The notes under the pieces were generated by a model, which saw nothing but the letters and a program-made list of their open reading frames with translations, was not told the DNA's origin and did not search any database. Both the position numbers and the translations under genes were made by a program. Below are positions 8,177 through 17,748 of a DNA stretch of 17,748 nt, piece by piece. Every line of letters starts with the position of its first letter. Position 1 is the first letter of the stretch. Origin of the DNA: Hylemonella sp. UBA2468 (lineage in GTDB: Bacteria; Pseudomonadota; Gammaproteobacteria; Burkholderiales; Burkholderiaceae_C); contig DDPM01000175.1 in the NCBI GenBank assembly GCA_002342165.1, forward strand, positions 1 to 17,748. Reading direction: 5' to 3'.

Positions 8177-9303
8177 TGCAAGTCATGCGTTTGGGAGCGT
8201 TATGGGGAGCTGCCTCGGTGGCTTTAATGTTGGTGGCTTGTTCTAGCTCACCCAAACCCAAAATGGCGGAAATGCCTGCCAACCCCGGCACAGTCTCCTT
8301 GCGCTCAGTTTGGAGCGCCACGCTGCCCGCGGTCCGATTTGCCATGCAGCCTAGGGTGGCTGGCACCCAGTTGGCTCTTGCCGCATCTGATGGTTCTGTG
8401 TTGGTCCTGGATGCCCCAACGGGTAAAGAGGTTTGGAAGGCCAAGCTCGCCTCCGGGCTATCGGCCGGTCCCGGCTTTGATGGTCAGACTCTGGCCGTCT
8501 TGACTTCTGGTAACGAATTGGTGGCTTTACAGCAAGGCAAAGAGCTTTGGCGCCAACGTATCACCTCGCACAGTCTCACGCCCCCTTTGGTCGCAGGTCA
8601 GCGTGTGTTTGTGTTGGGCGGTGACCGCACCGTTTGGGCGTTTGATGGACTTACTGGTCGACGTTTGTGGCAGCAACCCCGCAGCGGCGAAGCTTTGGTC
8701 TTGCGCCAACCCGGTCTTTTGGCCGCGGTGGGGGATACATTGGTTGTGGGCATTTCAGGCAAGTTGGTCGGTTTAAACCCACTCACCGGCAGCATGCGTT
8801 GGGAAACTTCAATTGCTTCTCCGCGTGGCACCAATGATGTGGAACGCTTGGTGGATCTGGTATCGCCGGCAGCTCGAGTGGACGATGTGGTGTGTGCTCG
8901 CGCGTTTCAGGCCGCTATCGGTTGCGTTAACGCCAATCGCGGTAACTTGGTGTGGACCAAATACTCATCTGGATCTTTAGGCATTACGGGTAATGAAGAA
9001 CGTCTGTTTAGCGTGGATAGCGATGGTGCTTTGCAAGCTTGGAGTCGTCTCGATGGAGAAAAGCTCTGGTCCGTCACGTGGTTGCGCGGTCGCCAATCGG
9101 TGGCGCCGGTACATGCAAATGGCCTGGTGTTGGTGGTCGATGCCTCCGGAAATCTGCATATGTTTTCCGCCTCTGAAGGTAAGTTGTTAGGTAGGGTATC
9201 CACCGATCCTTCTGGCTTGGTATCTGCTCCGATTCAAGTGGGCAATACGCTGATTGCTGTTGCCTCTTCGGGCAAGGTGTTTGGTTGGGCTTTGCCCAAC
9301 TGA
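8176..9303 (+). CDS. bamB: Outer-membrane protein assembly factor BamB (lipoprotein, beta-propeller)
   Basis: Lipoprotein of the BAM complex that supports BamA in folding beta-barrel proteins into the outer membrane. The 375-residue product begins with a signal peptide ending in the lipobox LVAC, with the lipidated cysteine at residue 22. The mature part shows repeated PQQ-like propeller blades with the pattern D-x-x-T/D-G-x-x-L/V-W: DAPTGKEVWKAKL, DGLTGRRLWQQ, NPLTGSMRWETSI and LDGEKLWSV. The last blade ends in SGKVFGWALPN. ATG 8176 overlaps the yfgM stop in TGATG; the preceding GTG (8173) and the ATG at 8185 are alternatives that leave the lipobox intact. Being next to yfgM places two envelope protein-traffic factors in one transcription unit. 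Family call is firm. Confidence 0.95.
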   Translation: MQVMRLGALWGAASVALMLVACSSSPKPKMAEMPANPGTVSLRSVWSATLPAVRFAMQPRVAGTQLALAASDGSVLVLDAPTGKEVWKAKLASGLSAGPGFDGQTLAVLTSGNELVALQQGKELWRQRITSHSLTPPLVAGQRVFVLGGDRTVWAFDGLTGRRLWQQPRSGEALVLRQPGLLAAVGDTLVVGISGKLVGLNPLTGSMRWETSIASPRGTNDVERLVDLVSPAARVDDVVCARAFQAAIGCVNANRGNLVWTKYSSGSLGITGNEERLFSVDSDGALQAWSRLDGEKLWSVTWLRGRQSVAPVHANGLVLVVDASGNLHMFSASEGKLLGRVSTDPSGLVSAPIQVGNTLIAVASSGKVFGWALPN

Positions 9304-9321
9304 TTCTCTAAGCTTTCGTCT

Positions 9322-10659
9322 GTGAAACCCGTACTGGCTTTGGTGGGCCGGCCCAATGTGGGCAAGTCCACTTTGTTCAACCGGCTCACTAAAACTCGCG
9401 ATGCCATCGTGGCTGATTTTGCGGGCCTTACCCGCGACCGCCACTACGGCAATGCCCGTTTGGGCTCTCATGAATTCATCGTCATTGACACGGGTGGTTT
9501 TGAGCCCGAGGCCAGCAGCGGTATTTACAAAGAAATGGCCAAACAAACCCGCCAAGCCGTTGCTGAGGCAGATGTGGTGGTTTTTGTGGTGGATGCGCGA
9601 GACGGTTTGTCAGCCCAAGATCATGACATTGCCAACTACCTGCGCCGTCTAGGTAAGCCCTGCTTGCTGGTGGCCAATAAGGCCGAGGGTATGCAAGAGG
9701 GGCATCAACTAACCGAATTTTATGAGCTGGGCTTGGGCGAGGTGCTTCCCGTATCAGCTGCCCACGGTCAAGGCATTCGCTCTATGGTTGAGTTGGCCTT
9801 AGAGCCCTTGCACTTGCCGGAGGTGGATGACGAGCTTGAGATAGAAGCGCCCGACGTCATCAAGCTGGCGGTGGCGGGTAGGCCCAATGTGGGGAAGTCC
9901 ACCCTGATCAACACCTGGCTAGGGGAGGAGCGTTTGGTGGCTTTTGACTTGCCGGGTACCACGCGTGACGCCATCAGTGTGCCTTTTGAGCGGCAAGGCC
10001 AGCGCTTTGAGCTGATTGACACGGCAGGCCTGCGTCGCAAAGGCAAGGTGTTTGAAGCCATTGAGAAGTTCTCCGTCGTGAAAACTTTACAAGCCATTGA
10101 ATCGGCCCATGTGGTCTTGCTCTTGTTGGATGCAACGCAAGGCGTGACCGACCAAGACGCCCATATTGCGGGTTATGTTTTGGAGTCGGGCAGGGCGGTG
10201 GTGTTGGCACTTAACAAATGGGACGCGGTAGACAATTACCAGCGAGAACTGGTGCAACGCTCCATTGAAACCCGCTTGGCCTTTTTGAAATTTGCCAACC
10301 TGCATTTCATATCGGCCATCAAGCGCCAAGGACTTGGCCCCGTGTGGACGTCTATTGCCCAAGCCCACAAATCGGCTTTCTGCAAGATGCCTACCCCGGT
10401 GCTGACGCGTTTGTTACTCGAAGCCGTGCAATTTCAGTCGCCCAAGCGCTCCGGCATGTTCCGGCCCAAGTTGCGTTACGCACACCAAGGTGGCATGAAT
10501 CCACCGGTGATTGTGGTGCATGGAAACTCTTTGGAGCATGTGACCGATTCTTACAAGCGCTTTTTGGAAGGGCGATTTCGCAAAGAGTTTGATCTTTCAG
10601 GAACCCCACTGCGCGTTGAAATGAAAACCTCTCACAACCCCTATGCGGACAAAAAATAA
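9322..10659 (+). CDS. der: Ribosome biogenesis GTPase Der (EngA)
   Basis: Essential GTPase with two tandem G domains that acts in late maturation of the 50S subunit. First G domain: G1 GRPNVGKST (9-17), G3 DTGG (56-59), G4 NKAE (119-122). Second G domain: G1 GRPNVGKST (186-194), G3 DTAG (233-236), G4 NKWD (298-301). A KH-like RNA-binding domain fills the C-terminal part (about 355-440). Length 445 is normal. The start is the GTG at 9322, giving [17 protein letters not shown] exactly as expected for the family; no ATG or TTG fits better. It lies 18 bases after bamB with no strong Shine-Dalgarno element. The next gene, hfq, is 106 bases away, so der probably closes the first gene block. Confidence 0.98.
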   Translation: MKPVLALVGRPNVGKSTLFNRLTKTRDAIVADFAGLTRDRHYGNARLGSHEFIVIDTGGFEPEASSGIYKEMAKQTRQAVAEADVVVFVVDARDGLSAQDHDIANYLRRLGKPCLLVANKAEGMQEGHQLTEFYELGLGEVLPVSAAHGQGIRSMVELALEPLHLPEVDDELEIEAPDVIKLAVAGRPNVGKSTLINTWLGEERLVAFDLPGTTRDAISVPFERQGQRFELIDTAGLRRKGKVFEAIEKFSVVKTLQAIESAHVVLLLLDATQGVTDQDAHIAGYVLESGRAVVLALNKWDAVDNYQRELVQRSIETRLAFLKFANLHFISAIKRQGLGPVWTSIAQAHKSAFCKMPTPVLTRLLLEAVQFQSPKRSGMFRPKLRYAHQGGMNPPVIVVHGNSLEHVTDSYKRFLEGRFRKEFDLSGTPLRVEMKTSHNPYADKK

Positions 10660-10700
10660 TCTCTTTTTCCCAAATATGGTGTGGATATCTGATCTAAGTC

Positions 10701-10728
10701 TTGGGACTCCCCGCTGACTGTGTTAACT
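10701..10728 (+). promoter_or_regulatory. Weak candidate sigma-70 promoter upstream of hfq
   Basis: TTGGGA (10701-10706) and TTAACT (10723-10728), 16 bases apart, match the -35 and -10 consensus at four and three of six positions. They lie in the longest gap of the window. The region contains no clear terminator for der. The match is weak; the stronger argument is the gap itself, because hfq is usually driven by its own promoters. Confidence 0.25.
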
Positions 10729-10765
10729 TCAACAGCTTCTTAACTTTTTGAACACGGAAAATATC

Positions 10766-11038
10766 GTGAATACCAACAAAGGTCAGCTCTTGCAAGACCC
10801 TTTCCTTAATATCTTGCGCCGCGAACATGTGCCCGTTTCCATTTACTTGGTCAACGGTATCAAACTGCAAGGCCAAATTGAATCTTTTGACCAGTATGTT
10901 GTGTTGCTTCGCAACACCGTGACCCAAATGGTCTACAAGCACGCCATTTCAACCATCGTGCCTGGCCGTGCCGTCAACTTCAGCAATGGCCCTGCCGATG
11001 GCTCTGAGGTTGCCGAAACCCCTGAGGCTTCTCGCTGA
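10766..11038 (+). CDS. hfq: RNA chaperone Hfq
   Basis: Hexameric Sm-like protein that pairs small regulatory RNAs with mRNAs and influences mRNA stability and translation. The 90-residue product contains the Sm1 motif ([20 protein letters not shown], 23-42) and Sm2 motif ([11 protein letters not shown], 56-66). [10 protein letters not shown] at the N-terminus is the usual proximal-face segment, and the C-terminal tail after residue 72 is short and acidic (ending [14 protein letters not shown]). The GTG at 10766 was chosen because it gives the canonical N-terminus [10 protein letters not shown] and has GGAAA 5 bases upstream. A TTG at 10748 is in frame but adds six residues without family support. 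The hfq-hflX-hflK-hflC order is that of the enterobacterial hflA region. Confidence 0.97.
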   Translation: MNTNKGQLLQDPFLNILRREHVPVSIYLVNGIKLQGQIESFDQYVVLLRNTVTQMVYKHAISTIVPGRAVNFSNGPADGSEVAETPEASR

Positions 11039-11064
11039 TTACCCAACCCGCTTCGAACACCACC

Positions 11065-12216
11065 TTGTTGGTAGGCGTTGATTTGGGCTTGTCCCACTTT
11101 GACGCCACCCTTGAAGAGTTGGGGTTGTTGGCCGAAACGGCGGGATTGAAGCCGGTGGCCAGGCTGGTTTGCAAGCGCAAAGCACCTGATTCAGCTTTGT
11201 TTATAGGCTCAGGCAAGGCGGATGAAATCAAACTCCTGGCCCAGCAGCACGGAGCGAGCGAAGTGCTGTTTGACCAGGCCTTAAGCCCAGCCCAGCAGCG
11301 CAACCTGGAACGCCACTTAGACATGCCGGTGAACGACCGCACCATGCTGATTTTGCAAATTTTCGCGCAGCGTGCTCGCAGCCATGAAGGTAAGTTACAA
11401 GTGGAACTGGCGCGTTTGCAGTACCTCAGCACGCGTTTGGTGCGCAGGTGGTCGCACTTGGAGCGGCAGGCTGGAGGTATTGGCATGCGAGGCGGCCCCG
11501 GTGAAACCCAAATTGAGTTGGATCGACGCATGATTGGAGAGTCCATTAAACGCACCAAAGAGCGTCTTATCAAAGTCAAGCGCCAGCGCCACACTCAGCG
11601 CCGTAAACGCGAGAGGCGTTCTGCTTTCAACATATCCTTGGTGGGCTACACGAATGCTGGCAAATCCACCTTGTTCAATACCTTGGTTAAAGCGCGCACC
11701 TACGCGGCCGACCAGCTCTTTGCGACCCTAGACACCACCACGCGTCAGTTGTATTTGGGAGAGGCTGGACGCTCGGTGTCCTTATCGGACACCGTAGGTT
11801 TTATTCGAGATTTACCGCACGGCTTGGTGGATGCATTTGAGGCCACCTTGCAAGAAGCGGTTGATGCAGATTTGCTTTTGCATGTAGTGGATGCCTCCAA
11901 CCCTGATTACCCTGAGCAAATTGTTCAGGTTCAAAGCGTATTGCAGGAAATTGGTGCCCAAAATATTCCCATGGTGTTGGTGTTTAACAAAATGGATGCG
12001 GTGGAGCCAGAGCGCCGCCCCCGCGTATGGCGCGATATGTATAACTTGCTCGGAGATTTGGTGCCTCGAGTGTTTGTAAGTGCTCGATCAGGGGACGGTT
12101 TGTCCGTGCTCAGACAGTTGCTGGCAGAGCGCGTCACCGAAGATCCTGAGCACCCAGCACCTGTGGCCAATTCGTCAGTCGCCCACCTATTGGCCCAGTT
12201 TTCAGTACCCTATTAA
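11065..12216 (+). CDS. hflX: GTPase HflX (ribosome-associated, splits stalled ribosomes)
   Basis: HflX binds 50S subunits and splits stalled or heat-damaged 70S ribosomes. From the TTG at 11065 (383 residues) the N-terminal HflX domain covers about 1-185, with SGKADEI (49-55), the FAQRARSHEGKLQVELARLQY stretch (100-120) and GGIGMRGGPGETQIE glycine motif (137-151). A basic, coiled helical linker (160-187) leads to the G domain: G1 GYTNAGKST (194-202), G3 DTVGF (242-246), G4 NKMD (308-311), G5 SAR (339-341). The start is doubtful: TTG 11065 has no Shine-Dalgarno element and falls at the edge of the first beta-strand. The frame is open back to 11026 (stop at 11023-11025) with no ATG, GTG or TTG. 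ATT 11038, overlapping the hfq stop as TGATT, or CTG 11035 may be used; the ATT would add MTQPASNTT to the N-terminus. Confidence 0.95.
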   Translation: MLVGVDLGLSHFDATLEELGLLAETAGLKPVARLVCKRKAPDSALFIGSGKADEIKLLAQQHGASEVLFDQALSPAQQRNLERHLDMPVNDRTMLILQIFAQRARSHEGKLQVELARLQYLSTRLVRRWSHLERQAGGIGMRGGPGETQIELDRRMIGESIKRTKERLIKVKRQRHTQRRKRERRSAFNISLVGYTNAGKSTLFNTLVKARTYAADQLFATLDTTTRQLYLGEAGRSVSLSDTVGFIRDLPHGLVDAFEATLQEAVDADLLLHVVDASNPDYPEQIVQVQSVLQEIGAQNIPMVLVFNKMDAVEPERRPRVWRDMYNLLGDLVPRVFVSARSGDGLSVLRQLLAERVTEDPEHPAPVANSSVAHLLAQFSVPY

Positions 12217-12242
12217 CCTTTTGTTGAGGGTTTGGGCACAAT
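12213..12242 (+). promoter_or_regulatory. Candidate promoter between hflX and hflK
   Basis: TTAACC (12213-12218) and CACAAT (12237-12242) are 18 bases apart, each matching the -35 and -10 consensus at four of six positions. They lie at the hflX stop and in the 63-base gap before the hflK ATG at 12280. Weak evidence; transcription through from hfq-hflX is equally likely. Confidence 0.25.
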
Positions 12243-12279
12243 CCATTCCTATTTACGAAGACCTGTCAGACTTCACACC

Positions 12280-13686
12280 ATGTCTAAAACGATCCTTTTG
12301 ACCCGAATTCGGGGAATGTTCAACTTAAACGATCCCCGCTGGGGCCGAAGTGACGATCAAACTCCCCCGCGGGCTGGGGAGCCCACCCCCCCCAAAGATC
12401 CCTCCCAAGAGGCTGGTGCACCTGGGCAGAACCCACAGGGCCAAAGTCCGCAAGGCCAGGGTCGTCGTCCTAATGCCGGCCCCCCTGATTTAGATGAAAT
12501 TTGGCGCGACTTCAATCGTAAGCTGGGTGGATTTTTTGGATCTCTTGGCGGTGGATCAGGCCGTCAAGGTGGTGGTTCGGGTGGTCAGGGCGGTGATTCA
12601 GGCGGCTCCGGCGGCTTTGGTGGTGGATTCAACCCCAACTCCCGTACGACAAAACTGGGCTTGATTGTCGTGGCAGTAGTTGCCTTACTGGTGTGGTTGG
12701 GTACGGGCTTTTTTATTGTGCAAGAAGGTCAGCAAGCCGTCATTACCCAGTTCGGCAGCTACAAATCGACTGTGGGTGCGGGTTTTAACTGGCGCATGCC
12801 TTACCCCATCCAACGCCATGAGCTGGTGTTTGTGACCCAAATCCGATCTGTGGATGTGGGGCGCGACACCGTCATCAAAGCAACAGGCTTGCGCGAATCG
12901 GCCATGCTGACCGAAGATGAAAACATTGTGGAAATCAAGTTTGCAGTGCAGTACCGCCTCAATGACGCCCGTGCGTATTTGTTTGAAAGCAAAAACCCGG
13001 CTGAGGCGGTGGTGCAAGCGGCAGAAACCGCTGTTCGCGAGGTGGTGGGCAAAATGAAAATGGATGCGGCCTTGTCTGAAGAGCGTGACCAAATTGCTCC
13101 ACGGGTGCGTGCTTTGATGCAAAACATCTTGGATCGTTACAAAGTCGGGATTGAGGTGGTTGGCATCAACATGCAGCAAGGCGGCGTGCGCCCACCAGAA
13201 CAAGTTCAGGCCGCTTTCGACGATGTGCTCAAGGCTGGTCAAGAGCGTGAGCGTGCCAAAAACGAAGCCGAGGCTTATGCCAATGATGTGATTCCCAGGG
13301 CACAAGGTACTGCCTCGCGCTTGAATGAAGAGGCCCAAGCCTATAAGTCGCGCATTGTGGCTCAGGCGCAAGGTGATGCCCAGCGTTTCCGCTCTGTTTT
13401 GGCTGAATACCAAAAAGCCCCTCAAGTGACCCGAGACCGCTTGTATTTAGAGAGCATGCAGCAGGTTTACAGCAATGTCACCAAGGTATTGGTAGAGACG
13501 CATCAAGGCTCTAATTTGCTGTATTTGCCCTTAGACAAAATCATGCAGCTGAGTTCGGCTCAAGATGCCAATGGGACACCATCTGGTGCCGCCCCCATGC
13601 TGCCGCTAGCACCCGCTCCAGTGAATCCTCCAGTAGATTTGCGCTCTCGCGATGCTGGCCGTTCTCGCGACCGTGATACCCGATAG
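12280..13686 (+). CDS. hflK: FtsH protease modulator HflK (SPFH/band-7 membrane protein)
   Basis: With HflC it forms the large periplasm-facing cage around the membrane protease FtsH and limits or directs its proteolysis. The 468-residue product starts with a cytoplasmic segment containing NLNDPRWGR (15-23), a Pro/Gln-rich stretch, DLDEIWRDFNRKLGGFFG (70-87) and a Gly-rich run of about 30 residues (88-117). One membrane span lies at about 126-146, followed by QEGQQAVITQFG and the SPFH domain to about residue 300. A helical, Ala/Glu/Gln-rich region follows (AKNEAEAYANDVIPRAQG) and a charged tail ends in SRDRDTR. ATG 12280 and ATG 12316 (a MFNLNDPRWGR start) are both possible and neither has a well-spaced ribosome site; a TTG at 12232 is unlikely. 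HflC follows after 9 bases. Confidence 0.93.
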   Translation: MSKTILLTRIRGMFNLNDPRWGRSDDQTPPRAGEPTPPKDPSQEAGAPGQNPQGQSPQGQGRRPNAGPPDLDEIWRDFNRKLGGFFGSLGGGSGRQGGGSGGQGGDSGGSGGFGGGFNPNSRTTKLGLIVVAVVALLVWLGTGFFIVQEGQQAVITQFGSYKSTVGAGFNWRMPYPIQRHELVFVTQIRSVDVGRDTVIKATGLRESAMLTEDENIVEIKFAVQYRLNDARAYLFESKNPAEAVVQAAETAVREVVGKMKMDAALSEERDQIAPRVRALMQNILDRYKVGIEVVGINMQQGGVRPPEQVQAAFDDVLKAGQERERAKNEAEAYANDVIPRAQGTASRLNEEAQAYKSRIVAQAQGDAQRFRSVLAEYQKAPQVTRDRLYLESMQQVYSNVTKVLVETHQGSNLLYLPLDKIMQLSSAQDANGTPSGAAPMLPLAPAPVNPPVDLRSRDAGRSRDRDTR

Positions 13687-13695
13687 GAGCCCCAT

Positions 13696-14595
13696 ATGAA
13701 CCGCATTGGATTTGTAGTTTCTTCTTTTCTGGTTGTGCTAGCACTTGCCAGTTCCATGTTGTTTGTGGTGGACCAGCGACAGTTCGGGGTGGTCTATGCC
13801 CTGGGTCAAATTAAAGAAGTCATCACCGAGCCGGGACTTAATATCAAATTGCCACCACCTTTCCAAAACGTGAACTTTTTGGACAAGCGCCTTCTAACCC
13901 TTGACAGTCCAGATACTGAGCCCATGCTCACTGCAGAAAAGCAAAGGGTTGTGATTGATTGGTACGTGCGTTGGCGCATCACTGACCCTACGGAGTACAT
14001 CCGCAATGTGGGTTTAAATGAGAGCGCCGGCGCCAGCCAGCTCAATCGTGTGGTTCGGAATGCTTTTCAGGAAGAAATCAACAAACGTACCGTCAAGGAT
14101 TTGTTGTCGCTCAAGCGTGAAGCCCTGATGGACGACGTCAAGCGTGAGGTGCTCGACAAAGTCCGTGGCGGCAAGCCTTGGGGTATTGACGTGGTGGACG
14201 TGCGCATCACACGTGCAGATTATGTGGACGCCATCACCGAGTCGGTGTACCGCCGTATGGAAGCTGAGCGCAAACGTGTGGCCAACGAACTGCGTTCCAC
14301 GGGCGGTGCTGAAGGTGAAAAAATTCGTGCTGATGCAGAACGTCAACGCGAGGTCACTGTGGCCAATGCTTACCGTGATGCTCAAAAAATCAAAGGTGAG
14401 GGCGATGCCGAAGCGGCACGCCTGTACGCCGAAGCTTTTGGACGCGACCCTCAATTTGCCCAGTTCTACCGCAGCCTGGAGGCCTACAAGGCCACCTTCA
14501 ACAAGAAGAGCGATGTCATGGTGCTCGACCCAGCGAGTTCTGAATTCTTCAAAGTCATGCGTGGTCAAGGCAGCGCGGCGGGCGGCAAAAAGTAG
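13696..14595 (+). CDS. hflC: FtsH protease modulator HflC (SPFH/band-7 membrane protein)
   Basis: Partner of HflK in the FtsH-HflKC complex of the inner membrane, which governs degradation of membrane and regulatory proteins. The 299-residue product has an N-terminal signal anchor at about 5-24, followed by VVDQRQFGVVYALG and the SPFH domain (to about 190, with PGLNIKLPPPFQNV and YVRWRITDP). A long charged coiled helix (about 190-250; MEAERKRVANELRSTGGAEG, ADAERQREV) is where HflC packs beside HflK. The tail VMVLDPASSEFFKVMR is typical of HflC. The start is secure: AGGAG (13685-13689), overlapping the hflK TAG stop, stands 6 bases before ATG 13696. This close coupling suits a pair of subunits needed in equal amounts. 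Confidence 0.97.
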   Translation: MNRIGFVVSSFLVVLALASSMLFVVDQRQFGVVYALGQIKEVITEPGLNIKLPPPFQNVNFLDKRLLTLDSPDTEPMLTAEKQRVVIDWYVRWRITDPTEYIRNVGLNESAGASQLNRVVRNAFQEEINKRTVKDLLSLKREALMDDVKREVLDKVRGGKPWGIDVVDVRITRADYVDAITESVYRRMEAERKRVANELRSTGGAEGEKIRADAERQREVTVANAYRDAQKIKGEGDAEAARLYAEAFGRDPQFAQFYRSLEAYKATFNKKSDVMVLDPASSEFFKVMRGQGSAAGGKK

Positions 14596-14600
14596 CCCGA

Positions 14601-14606
14601 TAGAAT
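14601..14606 (+). promoter_or_regulatory. Possible -10 box (TAGAAT) upstream of hisZ
   Basis: TAGAAT matches five of six -10 bases in the 42-base gap between hflC and hisZ. The position where a -35 element should lie is inside the GC-rich end of hflC and does not resemble TTGACA. A start near 14613 would leave a leader of about 25 bases. Confidence 0.28.
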
Positions 14607-14637
14607 CCACGCTTTTGTAACTGTTTCATCCATTTCC

Positions 14638-17182
<2,545 letters not shown>

Positions 17183-17215
17183 CCCTGTATTGCCTTATCC
17201 ATTAGGAGCGACCAC

Positions 17216-17740
17216 ATGTTGACCGAAGACGGAAAACACCTTTATGTGAGCTATGTGGAATACCACAACCTCATCGAGAAGCTGGCGATTAAGGTATACC
17301 GCTCGGGTTGGGAGTTCGACACCATTTTGTGTTTAGCCCGCGGTGGGTTGCGGCCGGGTGATATTTTGTCGCGTATTTTTGATAAACCTTTGGCCATCAT
17401 GTCCACAAGTTCCTACCGTGCTCATGGCGGTACCGAACAGGGTCAACTCGACATTGCCCGTTACATCACCACTCCCAGGGGCGAAATTGCAGGTAAGGTC
17501 TTGTTGGTAGATGACTTGGCCGACACCGGCTTCACCATGGAAGCTGTGATCAAAGAGCTTCGTCTCAAATACCCTGCCATCGTCGAGCTTAAAAGTGCCG
17601 TCATTTGGACCAAGGGCAAATCGACTTTTGAGTCCGATTATTCTGTAGAGCATTTGCCCACCAGCCCTTGGATCCACCAGCCATTTGAAGGCTACGATCG
17701 TCTGAAACCTGATGAATTGCTAGCCAAGTGGAAGGTGTGA
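17216..17740 (+). CDS. Type I phosphoribosyltransferase, substrate uncertain (Gpt/hypoxanthine-type family)
   Basis: Small soluble protein of the type I phosphoribosyltransferase fold, which transfers a base or related group with PRPP. The 174-residue product carries the PRPP-binding loop KVLLVDDLADTGFT (94-107), with the paired acidic residues before the glycine. The first-loop segment CLARGGLRPGDILSRIF (39-55) is typical of xanthine-guanine and related purine enzymes. The C-terminus (WIHQPFEGYDRL) resembles the family's aromatic base-binding region. Purine salvage is a reasonable guess given purA directly upstream, but the base is not determined from this sequence. The start is secure: AGGAG (17204-17208) lies 7 bases before ATG 17216. 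The product is compact, with no membrane segment or signal peptide. Confidence 0.85.
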   Translation: MLTEDGKHLYVSYVEYHNLIEKLAIKVYRSGWEFDTILCLARGGLRPGDILSRIFDKPLAIMSTSSYRAHGGTEQGQLDIARYITTPRGEIAGKVLLVDDLADTGFTMEAVIKELRLKYPAIVELKSAVIWTKGKSTFESDYSVEHLPTSPWIHQPFEGYDRLKPDELLAKWKV

Positions 17741-17741
17741 C

Positions 17742-17748
17742 ATGTCTG
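17742..17748 (+). CDS. Possible start of a further gene, cut by the window edge
   Basis: An ATG at 17742 stands one base after the phosphoribosyltransferase stop and 6 bases after GAAGG (17731-17735), a good ribosome-binding spacing. Only two codons are visible, so the product cannot be named and the call rests on the start context alone. Confidence 0.35.

Noticed and set aside
10651..10672. A-run and T-run around the der stop as a terminator
   Set aside because: There is no GC stem between or before them; A/T-rich pairing alone does not make a rho-independent terminator.
10697..10708. Hairpin AGTC-TTGG-GACT in the der-hfq gap
   Set aside because: A 4-bp stem is expected by chance in a gap of this size.
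10980..11594. Minus-strand open frame (204 codons) across hfq-hflX
   Set aside because: Runs antisense to two certain genes, and the translation is Arg/Ser-rich without domain features.
12685..13425. Long minus-strand open frame (246 codons) inside hflK
   Set aside because: It lies wholly inside a clear gene on the other strand, its His- and Leu-rich translation shows no recognisable domain, and it has no ribosome binding context.

Overview
This window reads as a dense, single-strand block of bacterial housekeeping genes, most like a betaproteobacterium of the order Burkholderiales, and probably the family Comamonadaceae. Three things point there: the gene order rluB-ndk-rlmN-pilF-rodZ-ispG-hisS-yfgM-bamB-der-hfq-hflX-hflK-hflC-hisZ-purA, the presence of hisZ between hflC and purA, and the residue-level character of RluB and Hfq. 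DNA composition is moderately GC-rich by eye and looks even throughout. No mobile element, CRISPR array, rRNA or tRNA gene was seen, and no foreign island.

Layout, all on the + strand. Positions 1-1283 hold the 3' part of rluB (23S rRNA pseudouridine synthase), cut at the 5' side by the window edge. Then come ndk (nucleoside diphosphate kinase) and rlmN (23S rRNA/tRNA m2A methyltransferase). From rlmN to bamB the genes are packed with overlapping or nearly touching stop and start codons: pilF (type IV pilus lipoprotein), rodZ (cell-shape membrane protein), ispG (isoprenoid synthesis), hisS (histidyl-tRNA synthetase), yfgM and bamB (envelope/outer-membrane assembly). der (ribosome-assembly GTPase) follows after 18 bases.

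After a 106-base gap, the longest in the window, a second block begins: hfq (RNA chaperone), hflX (ribosome-associated GTPase), hflK and hflC (FtsH-protease modulators), hisZ (ATP-phosphoribosyltransferase regulatory subunit), purA (adenylosuccinate synthetase) and a small phosphoribosyltransferase of uncertain substrate. The last seven bases may open another gene.

Functionally the window mixes RNA modification and translation quality control (RluB, RlmN, HisS, Der, Hfq, HflX), envelope assembly and membrane protein control (PilF, RodZ, YfgM, BamB, HflK, HflC) and nucleotide, histidine and isoprenoid metabolism (Ndk, HisZ, PurA, phosphoribosyltransferase, IspG). I found no convincing undescribed system. 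The observations worth a second look are local: a probable non-canonical start codon for hflX, ambiguous starts for rlmN, rodZ and hflK, a hairpin against the rlmN ribosome binding site, an SD-less T-rich leader in front of purA, and low-complexity tails in RluB and HflK.
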